From JALQTD01 sp964390365 (lineage in GTDB: Bacteria > Bacteroidota > Bacteroidia > Flavobacteriales_D > Sanyastnellaceae): a DNA stretch of 25,514 bases. This document shows positions 1-7,673 of this stretch, piece by piece; within the stretch, counting starts at the first letter, position 1; each line of letters starts with the position of its first letter. A program made the position numbers and the translations under genes. The notes under the pieces are model-generated. The model saw only the letters and a program-made list of their open reading frames with translations. It searched no databases and had not been told where the DNA came from. The DNA is taken from positions 1-25,514 of the forward strand of contig CAYMHW010000032.1 of NCBI GenBank assembly GCA_964390365.1, in the 5' to 3' direction.

Positions 1-119
1 GTGCCCACTACGATCACGTCAATCAAGCGTTTGTTCGCTGGATTCACCAGCCGGATCGAATTCTTGTGATTCGTCCATTTGTCGGCGAGGGGCCCCTGTG
101 GAACTTTTGAATTCAACAT
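1..119 (-). CDS. sdhA: Succinate dehydrogenase/fumarate reductase flavoprotein subunit, N-terminal fragment
   Basis: Only the first 39 codons plus part of the next are in the window; the gene runs off the left edge. Translation from the ATG at 119 begins MLNSKVPQGPLADKW and reaches LIDVIVVGT, the first strand of the FAD-binding Rossmann fold (the GxGxxG glycines would follow outside the window). This N-terminus matches, from memory, the Bacteroidota type SdhA/FrdA, which oxidises succinate to fumarate on the cytoplasmic side of the inner membrane. The start lies 11 nt after the sdhC stop on the same strand, giving the usual sdhC-sdhA(-sdhB) order of a complex II operon. Too short to be seen as an ordinary long reading frame, but the sequence and context are convincing. 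Confidence 0.88.
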   Translation of the reverse strand, partial: MLNSKVPQGPLADKWTNHKNSIRLVNPANKRLIDVIVVG

Positions 120-130
120 GGTCGTGCGGG

Positions 131-835
131 TTAGGAGAGCTGGATGATGTAGAGGTAAACCGGAATCGAAGCAAACGCCGCAGGCACAAGAACGCTGAAC
201 GCCTTGCCCACGCGTTCAATCCAAGGTGTGTACTTGTCCGAGCGCAACCCAAAGGATTGGAAAGCGCTGGAGAACCCATGCCAAAGGTGGAATCCGATGG
301 CGACTTGGGCGATCACATAGAAAAGAACTGCACCGAGCGCCATGCCATTGGCAGGGCCGAAGAACTCCATCACCACGCGATGCAAATCCTTCACTTCCAC
401 GCCATCAATCGCGTAGGTGTCCACCTCTCCGAAGTGCATCACGTACCAAAAGTTCTGCATGTGAGCAGCAATGAAGGCCAACACCACCGTCCCCAAAACG
501 GCCATGTTGCGGCTGCTCCAACCCGCGTTGGCTGCGCCGTTTTCTTTCGCATAGCGCACAGGCCGCGCGGCGCGGTTCGCACGAACCAACAGCACGCCAT
601 CCACCACGTGAAGCAAGATTCCGAAGTACGTCAAGTAGCTGAGCACCTTGACCAAGGGAAAGGTGGTCATGAACAACGCGTATTCGTTGAACGCATCCCT
701 GCCGGCCTCTCCGGTTTGGAACAGCTGCAAGTTGCCCAGCAAGTGCCCGACTAAGAACAGGCACAAAAACAGGCCCGTAGCGGCCATGGCATACTTCTTC
801 GAAAGCGAAGACGGAAACAATCCTTTGTTGCTCAT
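131..835 (-). CDS. sdhC: Succinate dehydrogenase cytochrome b subunit (b558 family)
   Basis: This 234-residue protein is the membrane anchor of complex II and carries the haem groups that pass electrons from succinate to menaquinone. About five hydrophobic helices are visible (roughly residues 15-38, 60-85, 110-133, 160-185, 210-232). Histidines suited to haem ligation sit in or beside them: H31 (VGHLLGN), H76 (LLHVVDG), H125 (AAHMQNFW) and H183 (GFHLWHG). This fits the single-polypeptide, di-haem b558 anchor of Bacteroidota and Bacillus rather than the SdhC/SdhD pair of Proteobacteria. The frame is open 27 codons further upstream, but the start at 835 (MSNKGLFPSSLSKKY) matches the family and lies just downstream of a good promoter. 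sdhA follows after 11 nt. Confidence 0.93.
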   Translation of the reverse strand: MSNKGLFPSSLSKKYAMAATGLFLCLFLVGHLLGNLQLFQTGEAGRDAFNEYALFMTTFPLVKVLSYLTYFGILLHVVDGVLLVRANRAARPVRYAKENGAANAGWSSRNMAVLGTVVLAFIAAHMQNFWYVMHFGEVDTYAIDGVEVKDLHRVVMEFFGPANGMALGAVLFYVIAQVAIGFHLWHGFSSAFQSFGLRSDKYTPWIERVGKAFSVLVPAAFASIPVYLYIIQLS

Positions 836-856
836 TGCGGTTGAGTTCGTTGGTTG

Positions 857-887
857 CAAAGATAGTTCTGCGGCGGCCGGCGACCAA
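857..887 (-). promoter_or_regulatory. Promoter of sdhCA, Bacteroidota type
   Basis: On the minus strand a TTG (885-887) is followed after 20 bp by TATCTTTG (857-864), a full match to the Bacteroidota housekeeping promoter (-33 TTG, -7 TAnnTTTG). Transcription would start about 15-20 nt before the sdhC ATG at 835. No Shine-Dalgarno sequence is seen, as is normal for this phylum. Confidence 0.7.
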
Positions 888-938
888 TGCAACGCCGAAA
901 CGCTCAGCAGAAACAACCGAACTCCCCCTTCGGTTTTG

Positions 939-984
939 AAAAAAGGGCGCCCCGCCCAAACGAGCTAAGGGCGCCCCACCCTTC
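939..984 (-). terminator. Tandem-hairpin intrinsic terminator of ssb
   Basis: Read on the minus strand, the ssb stop is followed at once by a hairpin at 967-983 (AAGGGTG / CGCCCTT around GGG, one G-U pair). About 10 nt later comes a second hairpin at 945-957 (GGGCG / CGCCC around GGG) that runs straight into six T residues (939-944). The second stem plus T-tract is a textbook rho-independent terminator. The two stems are near-identical (12 of 13 bases). A further weak inverted repeat (AACCGAA / TTCGGTT, 915-935) lies beyond. The terminator separates ssb from the sdhC promoter. Confidence 0.75.
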
Positions 985-1342
985 AGGACTCCGCCTCCTT
1001 CCCCTCCGGCCGCTTCTCGAGCAACAACAACTCGCTCGCGACCACTTCCGTCACATAACGGGTGTGTCCTTCAGAGTCCTCATAGGTTCGGTAGGATAAC
1101 CGCCCCTCAACCGCAACCTCTGAGCCTTTTGTGAGGTAAGCCCCCACCACTTCCGACAACTTGCCCCAGACCACGACGTCGTGCCACTGGGTTCGCTCCA
1201 TGCGTTCTCCCGAAGCGTTCTTGTAGACTTCGTTCGTCGCCAGCGGGAAACTCGCTTTGGTTTTTCCCTCCTCAAACTGGACCAGTTCCGGGTCCTTTCC
1301 CAATCGTCCAATCAACTGGACTTTGTTGCGCAATGCATTCAT
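983..1342 (-). CDS. ssb: Short single-stranded DNA-binding protein, no acidic C-terminal tip
   Basis: This 119-residue protein is an SSB with one OB fold over roughly residues 3-105. The pattern MNALRNKVQLIGRLGKDPE, then TQWHDVVVWGK, then YLTKGSEVAVEGRL, then YVTEVVASE is the classic SSB sequence; it coats single-stranded DNA in replication, repair and recombination. It ends KRPEGKEAES and lacks the DDxPF-like acidic tip that recruits partner proteins in canonical SSBs. Its length fits the short SSB type common in Flavobacteriia. The frame stays open 77 codons upstream, but the family N-terminus starts at 1342. It is divergent from gltX and has its own terminator. Upstream lie a 15-bp palindrome and two copies of a 21-bp repeat also found before dprA. 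Confidence 0.93.
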   Translation of the reverse strand: MNALRNKVQLIGRLGKDPELVQFEEGKTKASFPLATNEVYKNASGERMERTQWHDVVVWGKLSEVVGAYLTKGSEVAVEGRLSYRTYEDSEGHTRYVTEVVASELLLLEKRPEGKEAES

Positions 1343-1394
1343 CTTGTGTGTTTTTGAATGATGAAGCGAAGGTGGGAGGGGGCTTGGGCAAGAG

Positions 1395-1409
1395 CCGTAA
1401 CCGTTACGG
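1395..1409. repeat. 15-bp palindrome, candidate operator between ssb and gltX
   Basis: The sequence CCGTAAC-C-GTTACGG is a perfect inverted repeat with 7-bp arms around one base. It lies 53 nt upstream of the ssb start and about 85 nt upstream of gltX, in non-coding DNA between divergent genes, which suits a repressor or activator site. Its CGTAA/TTACG half-sites recur, with different spacing, before sbcD. No regulator can be named from sequence alone. Confidence 0.4.
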
Positions 1410-1440
1410 ATGCGTTCACGGGCGTAGGTCCGGAATTCAC
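1410..1440 (-). repeat. Direct repeats (21-bp family) upstream of ssb
   Basis: Read on the minus strand there is one full unit, GTGAATTCCGGACCTACG followed by CCC (1420-1440), then a partial unit GTGAACGCAT (1410-1419). The GTGAA cores are 21 bp apart, two helical turns. The same unit (17 of 21 bases identical) and the same GTGAACGCAT ending occur upstream of dprA at 15396-15470, in the same order and orientation relative to the gene. Confidence 0.6.
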
Positions 1441-1464
1441 CCGCGTCAGCTGAAAGGCGCGCCG

Positions 1465-1472
1465 TATCTTCG
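1465..1472 (+). promoter_or_regulatory. Candidate -7 element of gltX
   Basis: TATCTTCG at 1465-1472 is one base from TAnnTTTG and would place the transcript start about 20 nt before the gltX ATG. No clear TTG stands at the expected distance upstream, so this is only a moderate candidate. Confidence 0.4.
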
Positions 1473-1496
1473 CGCCTCCATCGAAATTCCCTTGCC

Positions 1497-3032
1497 ATGA
1501 GTGCTCCTTCCGATGTCCGCGTGCGTTTTGCCCCGAGTCCTACAGGCCCCTTGCACATGGGCGGCGTGCGCACCGCGCTCTACAATTACCTCTTCGCGCG
1601 CCGCCACGGAGGCAAGTTCCTGCTGCGCATCGAGGACACGGACCAAAAGCGCTTCGTGCCCGGAGCCGAAGAGTACATCTTGGAAGCCCTGAATTGGTGT
1701 GGATTGCAGGTGGATGAAGGCGTGGGGGCTTCCGGCGATTTGGGGCCCTACCGCCAGAGCGAGCGGAGTGCCCTTTACGCCGAGCAAATCCAGCAATTGA
1801 TCGCGGCGGGTTGGGCGTACAAGGCCTTTGATTCAGCCGACGACATGGAGGCTTTGAGGAAGTCTGCGGAGGCGGAGGGGCGTGTTTGGCAGTACGATGC
1901 GACGACGCGGATGGGGATGCGCAACAGCTTGACGTTGAGCGCGGAAGAGGTGGCCGCACTGGAGGCTGAAGGGGCGCCGGCCGTCATCCGGTTTCGCATG
2001 CCGGAGGAGCCGAAGGATGTGGTGATCGAGGATTTGGTCCGTGGAAAAGTCCAAATCTCCACCCGCGTGCTCGACGACAAGGTCCTCATGAAAGCGGACG
2101 GCCTGCCCACCTATCACTTCGCAAACGTCGTCGACGACCACTTCATGGCCATCAGCCACGTCATCCGCGGCGAGGAATGGCTGCCCAGTGCCCCCCTCCA
2201 CGCCATGCTCTACGAGGCGTTCGGGTGGACGGCTCCGCAATTTGCGCACCTGCCCCTCATCTTGAAACCCACGGGAAACGGCAAGTTGAGCAAGCGCGAC
2301 GGCGACCAAGGCGGATTCCCGGTGTTCCCGTTGGAGTGGACCGATCCGGAAACGGGCAAGGCGTCCTCGGGTTATCGCGAATCGGGTTATTTGCCGGAGG
2401 CGTTCACGAACATGTTGCTCCTTTTGGGTTGGAATCCGGGGACGGAGCAGGAGGTGTTCCAGTTGGCTGAGGCGGTGGAGGCGTTCGATTTGGACCGCGT
2501 GGTGAAGTCTGGGGCCCGATTCAATCCGGATAAAGCCAAATGGTTCAACGAACAGCACCTGCGCAATCTGCCCCTCGAAACCGTAGCCGCCCAACTCCAC
2601 GCGACCCAACCCGCCGGCCTCAACTGGGACCTGCAAGCTTGCCACACCGTGGCGGACATGATGCTTGAGCGCGTTTCATTTCTGAGTGAAGTTTGGGAAG
2701 CGCGGTGGCTTTTCGAGCGGCCGGAAGCCCTCGATGCCAAGCTGGTGCGCAAGCGTTGGAAAGACGACACCACGCCGCTCATCGACGGCCTCATGGAACG
2801 GCTGAACGCCCTCGAGTCATTCGATTCAGAAGCGATTGAAACAGCCTTCAAGGCCTACCTCGAAGAACGCGGCGTCGGTTTCGGAGCGGTGCTGTTGCCC
2901 TTCCGGATTTTGCTCACGGGAGAAGGCGGCGGTCCCTCCATGTTCGCCTTCGCTGCGTTCCTCGGAAAAGAAGAAACCCACCAACGCGTGGAGGCGGGTA
3001 AAGCGTTGGTCAAAAGCGTACAATCCGCATGA
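1497..3032 (+). CDS. gltX: Glutamyl-tRNA synthetase
   Basis: This 511-residue class I synthetase attaches glutamate to tRNA-Glu in the cytoplasm. The HIGH-type motif is PSPTGPLHMGG (H20-G23) and the KMSKS-type motif is KLSKR (263-267). The stretch after it (GDQGGFPVFPLEW, then SGYRESGYLPEAF) is the insertion usual in GluRS of Bacteroidota. The C-terminal anticodon-binding region is helical and complete. Length and start (MSAPSDVRVRFAPSPTG) fit the family; the start lies about 20 nt after a candidate -7 box. The stop overlaps the folB start as ATGA (3029-3032), so the two are probably translationally coupled. Confidence 0.97.
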   Translation: MSAPSDVRVRFAPSPTGPLHMGGVRTALYNYLFARRHGGKFLLRIEDTDQKRFVPGAEEYILEALNWCGLQVDEGVGASGDLGPYRQSERSALYAEQIQQLIAAGWAYKAFDSADDMEALRKSAEAEGRVWQYDATTRMGMRNSLTLSAEEVAALEAEGAPAVIRFRMPEEPKDVVIEDLVRGKVQISTRVLDDKVLMKADGLPTYHFANVVDDHFMAISHVIRGEEWLPSAPLHAMLYEAFGWTAPQFAHLPLILKPTGNGKLSKRDGDQGGFPVFPLEWTDPETGKASSGYRESGYLPEAFTNMLLLLGWNPGTEQEVFQLAEAVEAFDLDRVVKSGARFNPDKAKWFNEQHLRNLPLETVAAQLHATQPAGLNWDLQACHTVADMMLERVSFLSEVWEARWLFERPEALDAKLVRKRWKDDTTPLIDGLMERLNALESFDSEAIETAFKAYLEERGVGFGAVLLPFRILLTGEGGGPSMFAFAAFLGKEETHQRVEAGKALVKSVQSA

Positions 3033-3385
3033 AAATCGGCGAAATCCACGTGAACGACATGCGCTTCCGCGCCCACCACGGTTGCATGGAAGAAGAAGCG
3101 CGCATCGGCGGGGATTACGTCGTCGATGTCACCATCCGCATGGACCTGCATGAGGCGGCCACGACCGACCGCCTCGACGCCACCGCGGATTATTGCGACG
3201 TTCATCGGATCGCTCAAGAAGCCATGGCCATTCGTTCAAAGCTGATTGAACACGTGGCCCAGCGCATCCTCGATGGGTTGCGCCACCAGTGGCCTCATGC
3301 CGATTCATTTCAAGTTAAACTGACGAAGATTTCTCCTCCCATCGGCGGGGATGTGGCCTCGGTGGCGGTCGTGTTGAACGGCTGA
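3029..3385 (+). CDS. folB: Dihydroneopterin aldolase
   Basis: This 118-residue protein is a complete FolB domain. FolB splits dihydroneopterin to 6-hydroxymethyl-dihydropterin and glycolaldehyde in folate synthesis and forms an octamer. Family landmarks are FRAHHGCMEEEARIGGDYVVDV near the N-terminus (here split as FRAHHGCMEEE and IGGDYVVDV), the central TADYCDV, LIEHVAQRI, and the end KLTKISPPIGGDVASVAVVL with the lysine-PP motif. It begins inside the gltX stop codon (ATGA), so it is read from the gltX transcript. Another synthetase gene, glnS, commonly neighbours folB in flavobacteria, from memory; here the partner is gltX. Confidence 0.93.
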   Translation: MKIGEIHVNDMRFRAHHGCMEEEARIGGDYVVDVTIRMDLHEAATTDRLDATADYCDVHRIAQEAMAIRSKLIEHVAQRILDGLRHQWPHADSFQVKLTKISPPIGGDVASVAVVLNG

Positions 3386-3396
3386 ACTTTTTGTTG

Positions 3397-3419
3397 ACAT
3401 CGTAAATGCCTTACGATGT
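3397..3419. repeat. 23-bp palindrome upstream of sbcD, candidate operator
   Basis: ACATCGTAA (3397-3405) and TTACGATGT (3411-3419) are perfect 9-bp inverted arms separated by five bases. The site fills much of the 53-nt gap between folB and sbcD and ends 19 nt before the sbcD start, overlapping the probable promoter. It has no following T-tract, so an operator is more likely than a terminator. Half-sites resemble those upstream of ssb (1395-1409). Confidence 0.5.
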
Positions 3420-3438
3420 GGTGCTGCACCTTTGGCAC

Positions 3439-4650
3439 ATGAAGGTATGGCACACGGCAGACTGGCATTTGGGCAAGCGCCTGCACGAGCAATCGCTGCA
3501 TGCGGACCAAAGGCATTTTTTCGAATGGATGCTCGACGAAATCGAGCGGCGGGGAGTGGACGTTTTGCTCGTTTCAGGCGATGTGTTCGACACCGCAAAT
3601 CCGCCCACGGAGTCCCGGGCGCTGTATTATTCGGTGTTGACGCGTTTGGCTGCGCTCAACGTGCAAGTGGTGATTACGGGGGGCAACCACGATTCCCCGT
3701 CCATGCTGAACGCCCCGAAGGATTTGCTCGAGGCGTTGCGCATTCGGGTCATCGGCGAGTTGCCCGCAGACTTGTCGGACGCGTTGATTCCACTCGGGCC
3801 AGCTGAAGCGCCTCAAGCAGTGGTGGCCGCCATTCCGTTCGTTCGCGACAACGCGTTGCGCCAAATCACCCCCGGGCTCACCCCCACGGAGCGCCAAGAA
3901 GCCATCCGAACGGGCTTGCACGAGCTGTTTCATGCCGCTGGGTCGGCCTGCGAAGCGCAGTACCCCGACCTCCCCGCTTTGGCCATGGGGCACCTCTATG
4001 CCGCAGGAACCCAACTCAGTGAAAGCGAGCGCGAAATCCAAGTGGGCAACCTCGCGGGCGTAGAACCCAGCACCTTCCCTGCCCATTTTCAGTACGTCGC
4101 CCTCGGACACATCCACAAACCCCAGCCGGTGGCTCCCCACATCCGCTATTCCGGCTCGCCCATTCCGTTGTCGTTCAGCGAGCGGGACCAACAGCATCGG
4201 GTGCTCGAATTCACCATCGATTCGGGCCAAATCAGCACGGCCGAAGCCGTGCACATCCCCACCATCCGCAAACTGGTTCAAGTGTCCGGAGACCTGCAAC
4301 AGGTGCGGGAACGCCTCGAGCGCCTTCCCGGAACCGGACGCCTTTCAACGCTCATTGAAGCACGGCTCGTCATTGAACATGCGGATCCCGCGGTAACCTT
4401 GAACTTCAGCCAACTCGTCGAACAATTCAACACGCTCCATACCGATGCCCATATTGTGAAGCAGTTCATCGAAGTGACCGGCGAGCGATCCCGCGCAACC
4501 GACATCCTGCCCGATGCGGACCTGAAGCAATTGCAGCCTCCCCAGGTGTTCGAAGCCCTGCTCGATGCGGAAGGCATCGAAGACCGCGATGTCCTCCGCG
4601 AAGCCTTTCAAGAACTCATCCAAGAACTCCAACAAGACGAACGCGCATGA
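3439..4650 (+). CDS. sbcD: Nuclease SbcCD subunit D (Mre11-type)
   Basis: This 403-residue protein is the nuclease subunit of SbcCD, which cuts DNA hairpins and blocked double-strand ends. Metallophosphoesterase motifs are in order: D8 and H10 (HTADWHLG), D48 (SGDVFD), N83-H84-D85 (GGNHDSP), MGHLYAAG and ALGHIHKP, which together bind the two manganese ions. The SbcD C-terminal capping region follows. An ATG exists 11 codons earlier at 3406, but that would put coding sequence through the palindrome; the start at 3439 (MKVWHTADWHLG) matches E. coli SbcD (MRILHTSDWHLG). The stop overlaps the sbcC start as ATGA, ensuring joint production. The 53-nt gap after folB contains a 23-bp palindrome, so separate control is likely. 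Confidence 0.95.
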   Translation: MKVWHTADWHLGKRLHEQSLHADQRHFFEWMLDEIERRGVDVLLVSGDVFDTANPPTESRALYYSVLTRLAALNVQVVITGGNHDSPSMLNAPKDLLEALRIRVIGELPADLSDALIPLGPAEAPQAVVAAIPFVRDNALRQITPGLTPTERQEAIRTGLHELFHAAGSACEAQYPDLPALAMGHLYAAGTQLSESEREIQVGNLAGVEPSTFPAHFQYVALGHIHKPQPVAPHIRYSGSPIPLSFSERDQQHRVLEFTIDSGQISTAEAVHIPTIRKLVQVSGDLQQVRERLERLPGTGRLSTLIEARLVIEHADPAVTLNFSQLVEQFNTLHTDAHIVKQFIEVTGERSRATDILPDADLKQLQPPQVFEALLDAEGIEDRDVLREAFQELIQELQQDERA

Positions 4651-7600
4651 AAATCCTCAAACTGGAAATCGAGAACCTCGCTTCGTTGAAAGGAAAGCAC
4701 GTCTTGGATTTCACGGCCCCGCCCTTGCACCAATGCGGCTTGTTCCTCATCGCCGGGCCTACGGGAAGTGGGAAAACGACGCTCTTGGATGCCCTGTCGT
4801 TGGCCTTGTACAACGAATTGCCGCGGATGGGCAAAGTTTCCAAACGCGACATCGATCAATCGGGCGCCCTCGTGACCCGACACACCGACCACGCCCTGGC
4901 CCGCGTCACGTACCGCTGCGCTACGGGTACCTTCATTTCGCAGTGGCAAATCTCGAAGAACCGCAACGGAAACTGGCGGAATTACGACTTCGAGGTGTTC
5001 GATGAAACCGGAAACTCCATGGGGTTGCTCCGGAGCGAGGTGGCTCTGTTCAACGCTGAACGCATCGGCTTGGATTACGAGCAATTCACGCGGGCCATCG
5101 TGTTGGCACAAGGCGAGTTCGCTCAGCTCTTGAAAAGCGGGGAAGATCAACGGGCGGCGCTGCTCGAAAAGATCACCGGAGACAGCATTTACCGGCAATT
5201 GGGAAAAGCGGCCGCCGAGCGGGCCAGCGGGTTGTTGGCGCAAGACAAAGACCTGAAGAACCAGCAAGAAGGGCTGCGGGCCCAGGTGCTTGAACCGGAC
5301 CAAGCCGATGCCCTTTCAGTCGCAGTGAACGGGTTGAACACGAAGGTCCAATCCCAGCAAAAGGAGGTCAATCAACGCGAACGAGCGCTTGAAATTCGAA
5401 ACGAATTGAACCAAGCCAAGTTGTCCCTCGATGCGCGTCGAACGGAGCTCGGTGCAACCGAAGCCCGATGGACCCATTGGAACAGCCTTAACGCCGAAAC
5501 TTGGGAGCGACACCAAGCCCTGTTGCCCATCGAGTCGGTGGTCAGGAAGTGGTCGCAGGCCGCTGCACGAATGACTTCAGCGAAAACTGAATTGTTGAGC
5601 TTGACCGCGGATCGGACCGCGTCGCACCAGAAACTTGAATCGCAACTCGAACGCGCTCAAGCATGGATGCCGACCCCCATTGATCGGGCCACCGTTGTCG
5701 AGCAACTCGACGCTCTTGCGGAGACCGTTCGCGGGGTGGTCAAGCGGTTGAACCAACAAAATGAAGAAGCGGCCAACATCCGAACCCACTTCAAACAGCA
5801 CGTTGAGTTTCAAACGAAACTGGTGTGGAGCGACGATCGAACCACGGCGGAATGGGCGACCGCTTTGGACCGAAACCAAACCGAATGCGCAAAACAACTG
5901 ACCGAAGCGGAATCCCAACTTGCCGCCTGCGCGGCTCCCGGCTTGGACGAGGCCTCCGCAGCAAGTTGGGAACTGCGCGCTGAGCACTGGATGCAACTTG
6001 AATCGGCTTGGAACGGCAAGAAGGGGCGAGCCACCCAAATCCAATCGGTCTTGTCGACGAAACGCGCCCAATTGGCTGAAGCTCCCGAACTCCTCCATGG
6101 GTTGAACCAAGCCTTGCTGCTGGCCGTTTCGAAAGAAAAAACCGCTGAAGCGGAGTGGCGCTATGCCGCGCTGCACGCTCAAGTGGCTGCCCATCGAACA
6201 GAACTCACCGCCGGTCACCCCTGTCCCTTGTGCGGCGCCCTCGAGCACCCGTATGCAGAAGACCTGCCCGAGGTCCAGCCTGACGATAAAAAAGCGGCTT
6301 GGGACCGTGCGCAAAAGGCGCGGATGAAAGCTGAACTGAGCTTGAAAGAGGCCCAACGAAAGGAACAGGGGCTTCAGGATGAATTGAACCAGCTCGAGCA
6401 CGAATTGGAGGAGCTGGAGTTGGGTCAACTGAATGCGCAACTCGACGAAGTCAAATCGGCATTTCCTGCGGATTGGGCGGAATGGGGTGGCGAACGGGTG
6501 CGGTCACACGTTCGGGAATGGGTGGCTGCAAAGGGGCGGGCGGAGGAGGCGACGAAGTACCTCAATGGCGGGAATGAAGCCTTGAACCGACTCGGACAGT
6601 TGGAGGCCATTCGGGAAGACGTCGGGGCGATTGAGCGGGAATTGAAAGCGATTTGGCCTCAGGATGCGGAAGTGGATGAAGCGGTCAACGCGTGGAAACT
6701 CACGTGGAAACTCGAACACGCAAACTTGGAATCCCTGAACCAGCGCATGGAACGCGTAGAAGTGGCCATCCGGCTGGAATCCGAAGTGGTCGGGGCTTGC
6801 GAACGGGAAGCGCAACCCGTGCTCGATGAATTGGAACTGACTGACCTCGCTGCAGCAGATGCGCAACTGCTCGATGGCAGCAAGGCTCAGCAACTTGGAA
6901 AGGAACGCGAGCAGCTCAACATCGATCGCATTCAGGCCATTGAACGCGTCAACAACCAAGAAAAGCGGGTCACGGACTTGATCGCAATCGACACCCAAGA
7001 ACCCGATGAAACCCTGGACTTACAGGCGAAAAATGCCAGGGAACAACTCCGTATTCTCCAAGCGGAGCGCGACGAACGCTTTGCTGAACTTCAACAACAC
7101 CATGGAGCGCTCAACCAAATCGAGGTGCTGGAAACCAAGCGTGCCCAACTCCTCGGCGATGGCGAAAAGTGGCTGAAACTCCATGCGCTCATCGGCGACG
7201 CGGAGGGCAAGAAGTTCAACAAATTCGCTCAGCAATTGACCCTGGGACAACTGCTCGCCATCGCCAACCGCCGCCTGAACGGTCTCAGCGATCGCTACCG
7301 ATTCGCCGAGCCCGATGAAGGCGGGAAACTCGCGGTCATTGACCAGCACATGGCGGGCGAACGGCGCGGGGTCAGCACGCTCAGCGGCGGGGAGACGTTC
7401 TTGATGAGCTTGGGGCTTGCTTTGGGGTTGAGCGATTTGGCCTCCCGCAACATCCAAATCGGTGACCTCTTCATCGATGAAGGGTTTGGCACCCTCGACG
7501 CGGATGCACTGGAAGGCGTGCTCGACGTGCTCGATCGCCTGCAAACCGCCGGTGGGCGGAACGTGGGCATCATCTCCCACGTCGAAGGCCTCAAAGAGCG

Positions 7601-7673
7601 CGTGTCAACGCAAGTGCAGCTCACACCCAACGGCCAAGGTCACAGCACCCTGCGCGTGGTGCCCGAAAGTTAA
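4647..7673 (+). CDS. sbcC: Nuclease SbcCD subunit C (Rad50-type ATPase)
   Basis: This 1008-residue SMC-like protein is the ATPase and DNA-tethering partner of SbcD. Walker A is GPTGSGKTT (37-45); the Q-loop region is VLAQGEFAQLL. Two long coiled-coil arms, rich in Glu, Gln, Ala and Leu, flank a zinc hook CPLC (C526 and C529) almost exactly in the middle. The ABC signature is LSGGETF (912-918) and Walker B is LFIDEGFGTLD (941-951). All catalytic elements are present and the length is normal. The TAA stop (7671-7673) interlocks with the TAA stop of the convergent scoB (7670-7672) within TTAA, leaving no room for a terminator between the two genes. Confidence 0.96.
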   Translation: MKILKLEIENLASLKGKHVLDFTAPPLHQCGLFLIAGPTGSGKTTLLDALSLALYNELPRMGKVSKRDIDQSGALVTRHTDHALARVTYRCATGTFISQWQISKNRNGNWRNYDFEVFDETGNSMGLLRSEVALFNAERIGLDYEQFTRAIVLAQGEFAQLLKSGEDQRAALLEKITGDSIYRQLGKAAAERASGLLAQDKDLKNQQEGLRAQVLEPDQADALSVAVNGLNTKVQSQQKEVNQRERALEIRNELNQAKLSLDARRTELGATEARWTHWNSLNAETWERHQALLPIESVVRKWSQAAARMTSAKTELLSLTADRTASHQKLESQLERAQAWMPTPIDRATVVEQLDALAETVRGVVKRLNQQNEEAANIRTHFKQHVEFQTKLVWSDDRTTAEWATALDRNQTECAKQLTEAESQLAACAAPGLDEASAASWELRAEHWMQLESAWNGKKGRATQIQSVLSTKRAQLAEAPELLHGLNQALLLAVSKEKTAEAEWRYAALHAQVAAHRTELTAGHPCPLCGALEHPYAEDLPEVQPDDKKAAWDRAQKARMKAELSLKEAQRKEQGLQDELNQLEHELEELELGQLNAQLDEVKSAFPADWAEWGGERVRSHVREWVAAKGRAEEATKYLNGGNEALNRLGQLEAIREDVGAIERELKAIWPQDAEVDEAVNAWKLTWKLEHANLESLNQRMERVEVAIRLESEVVGACEREAQPVLDELELTDLAAADAQLLDGSKAQQLGKEREQLNIDRIQAIERVNNQEKRVTDLIAIDTQEPDETLDLQAKNAREQLRILQAERDERFAELQQHHGALNQIEVLETKRAQLLGDGEKWLKLHALIGDAEGKKFNKFAQQLTLGQLLAIANRRLNGLSDRYRFAEPDEGGKLAVIDQHMAGERRGVSTLSGGETFLMSLGLALGLSDLASRNIQIGDLFIDEGFGTLDADALEGVLDVLDRLQTAGGRNVGIISHVEGLKERVSTQVQLTPNGQGHSTLRVVPES

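Noticed and set aside
3406..3438. An earlier ATG for sbcD, adding 11 residues.
   Set aside because: The extra residues (MPYDVVLHLWH) do not match SbcD N-termini, and the coding region would cut through the 23-bp palindrome.
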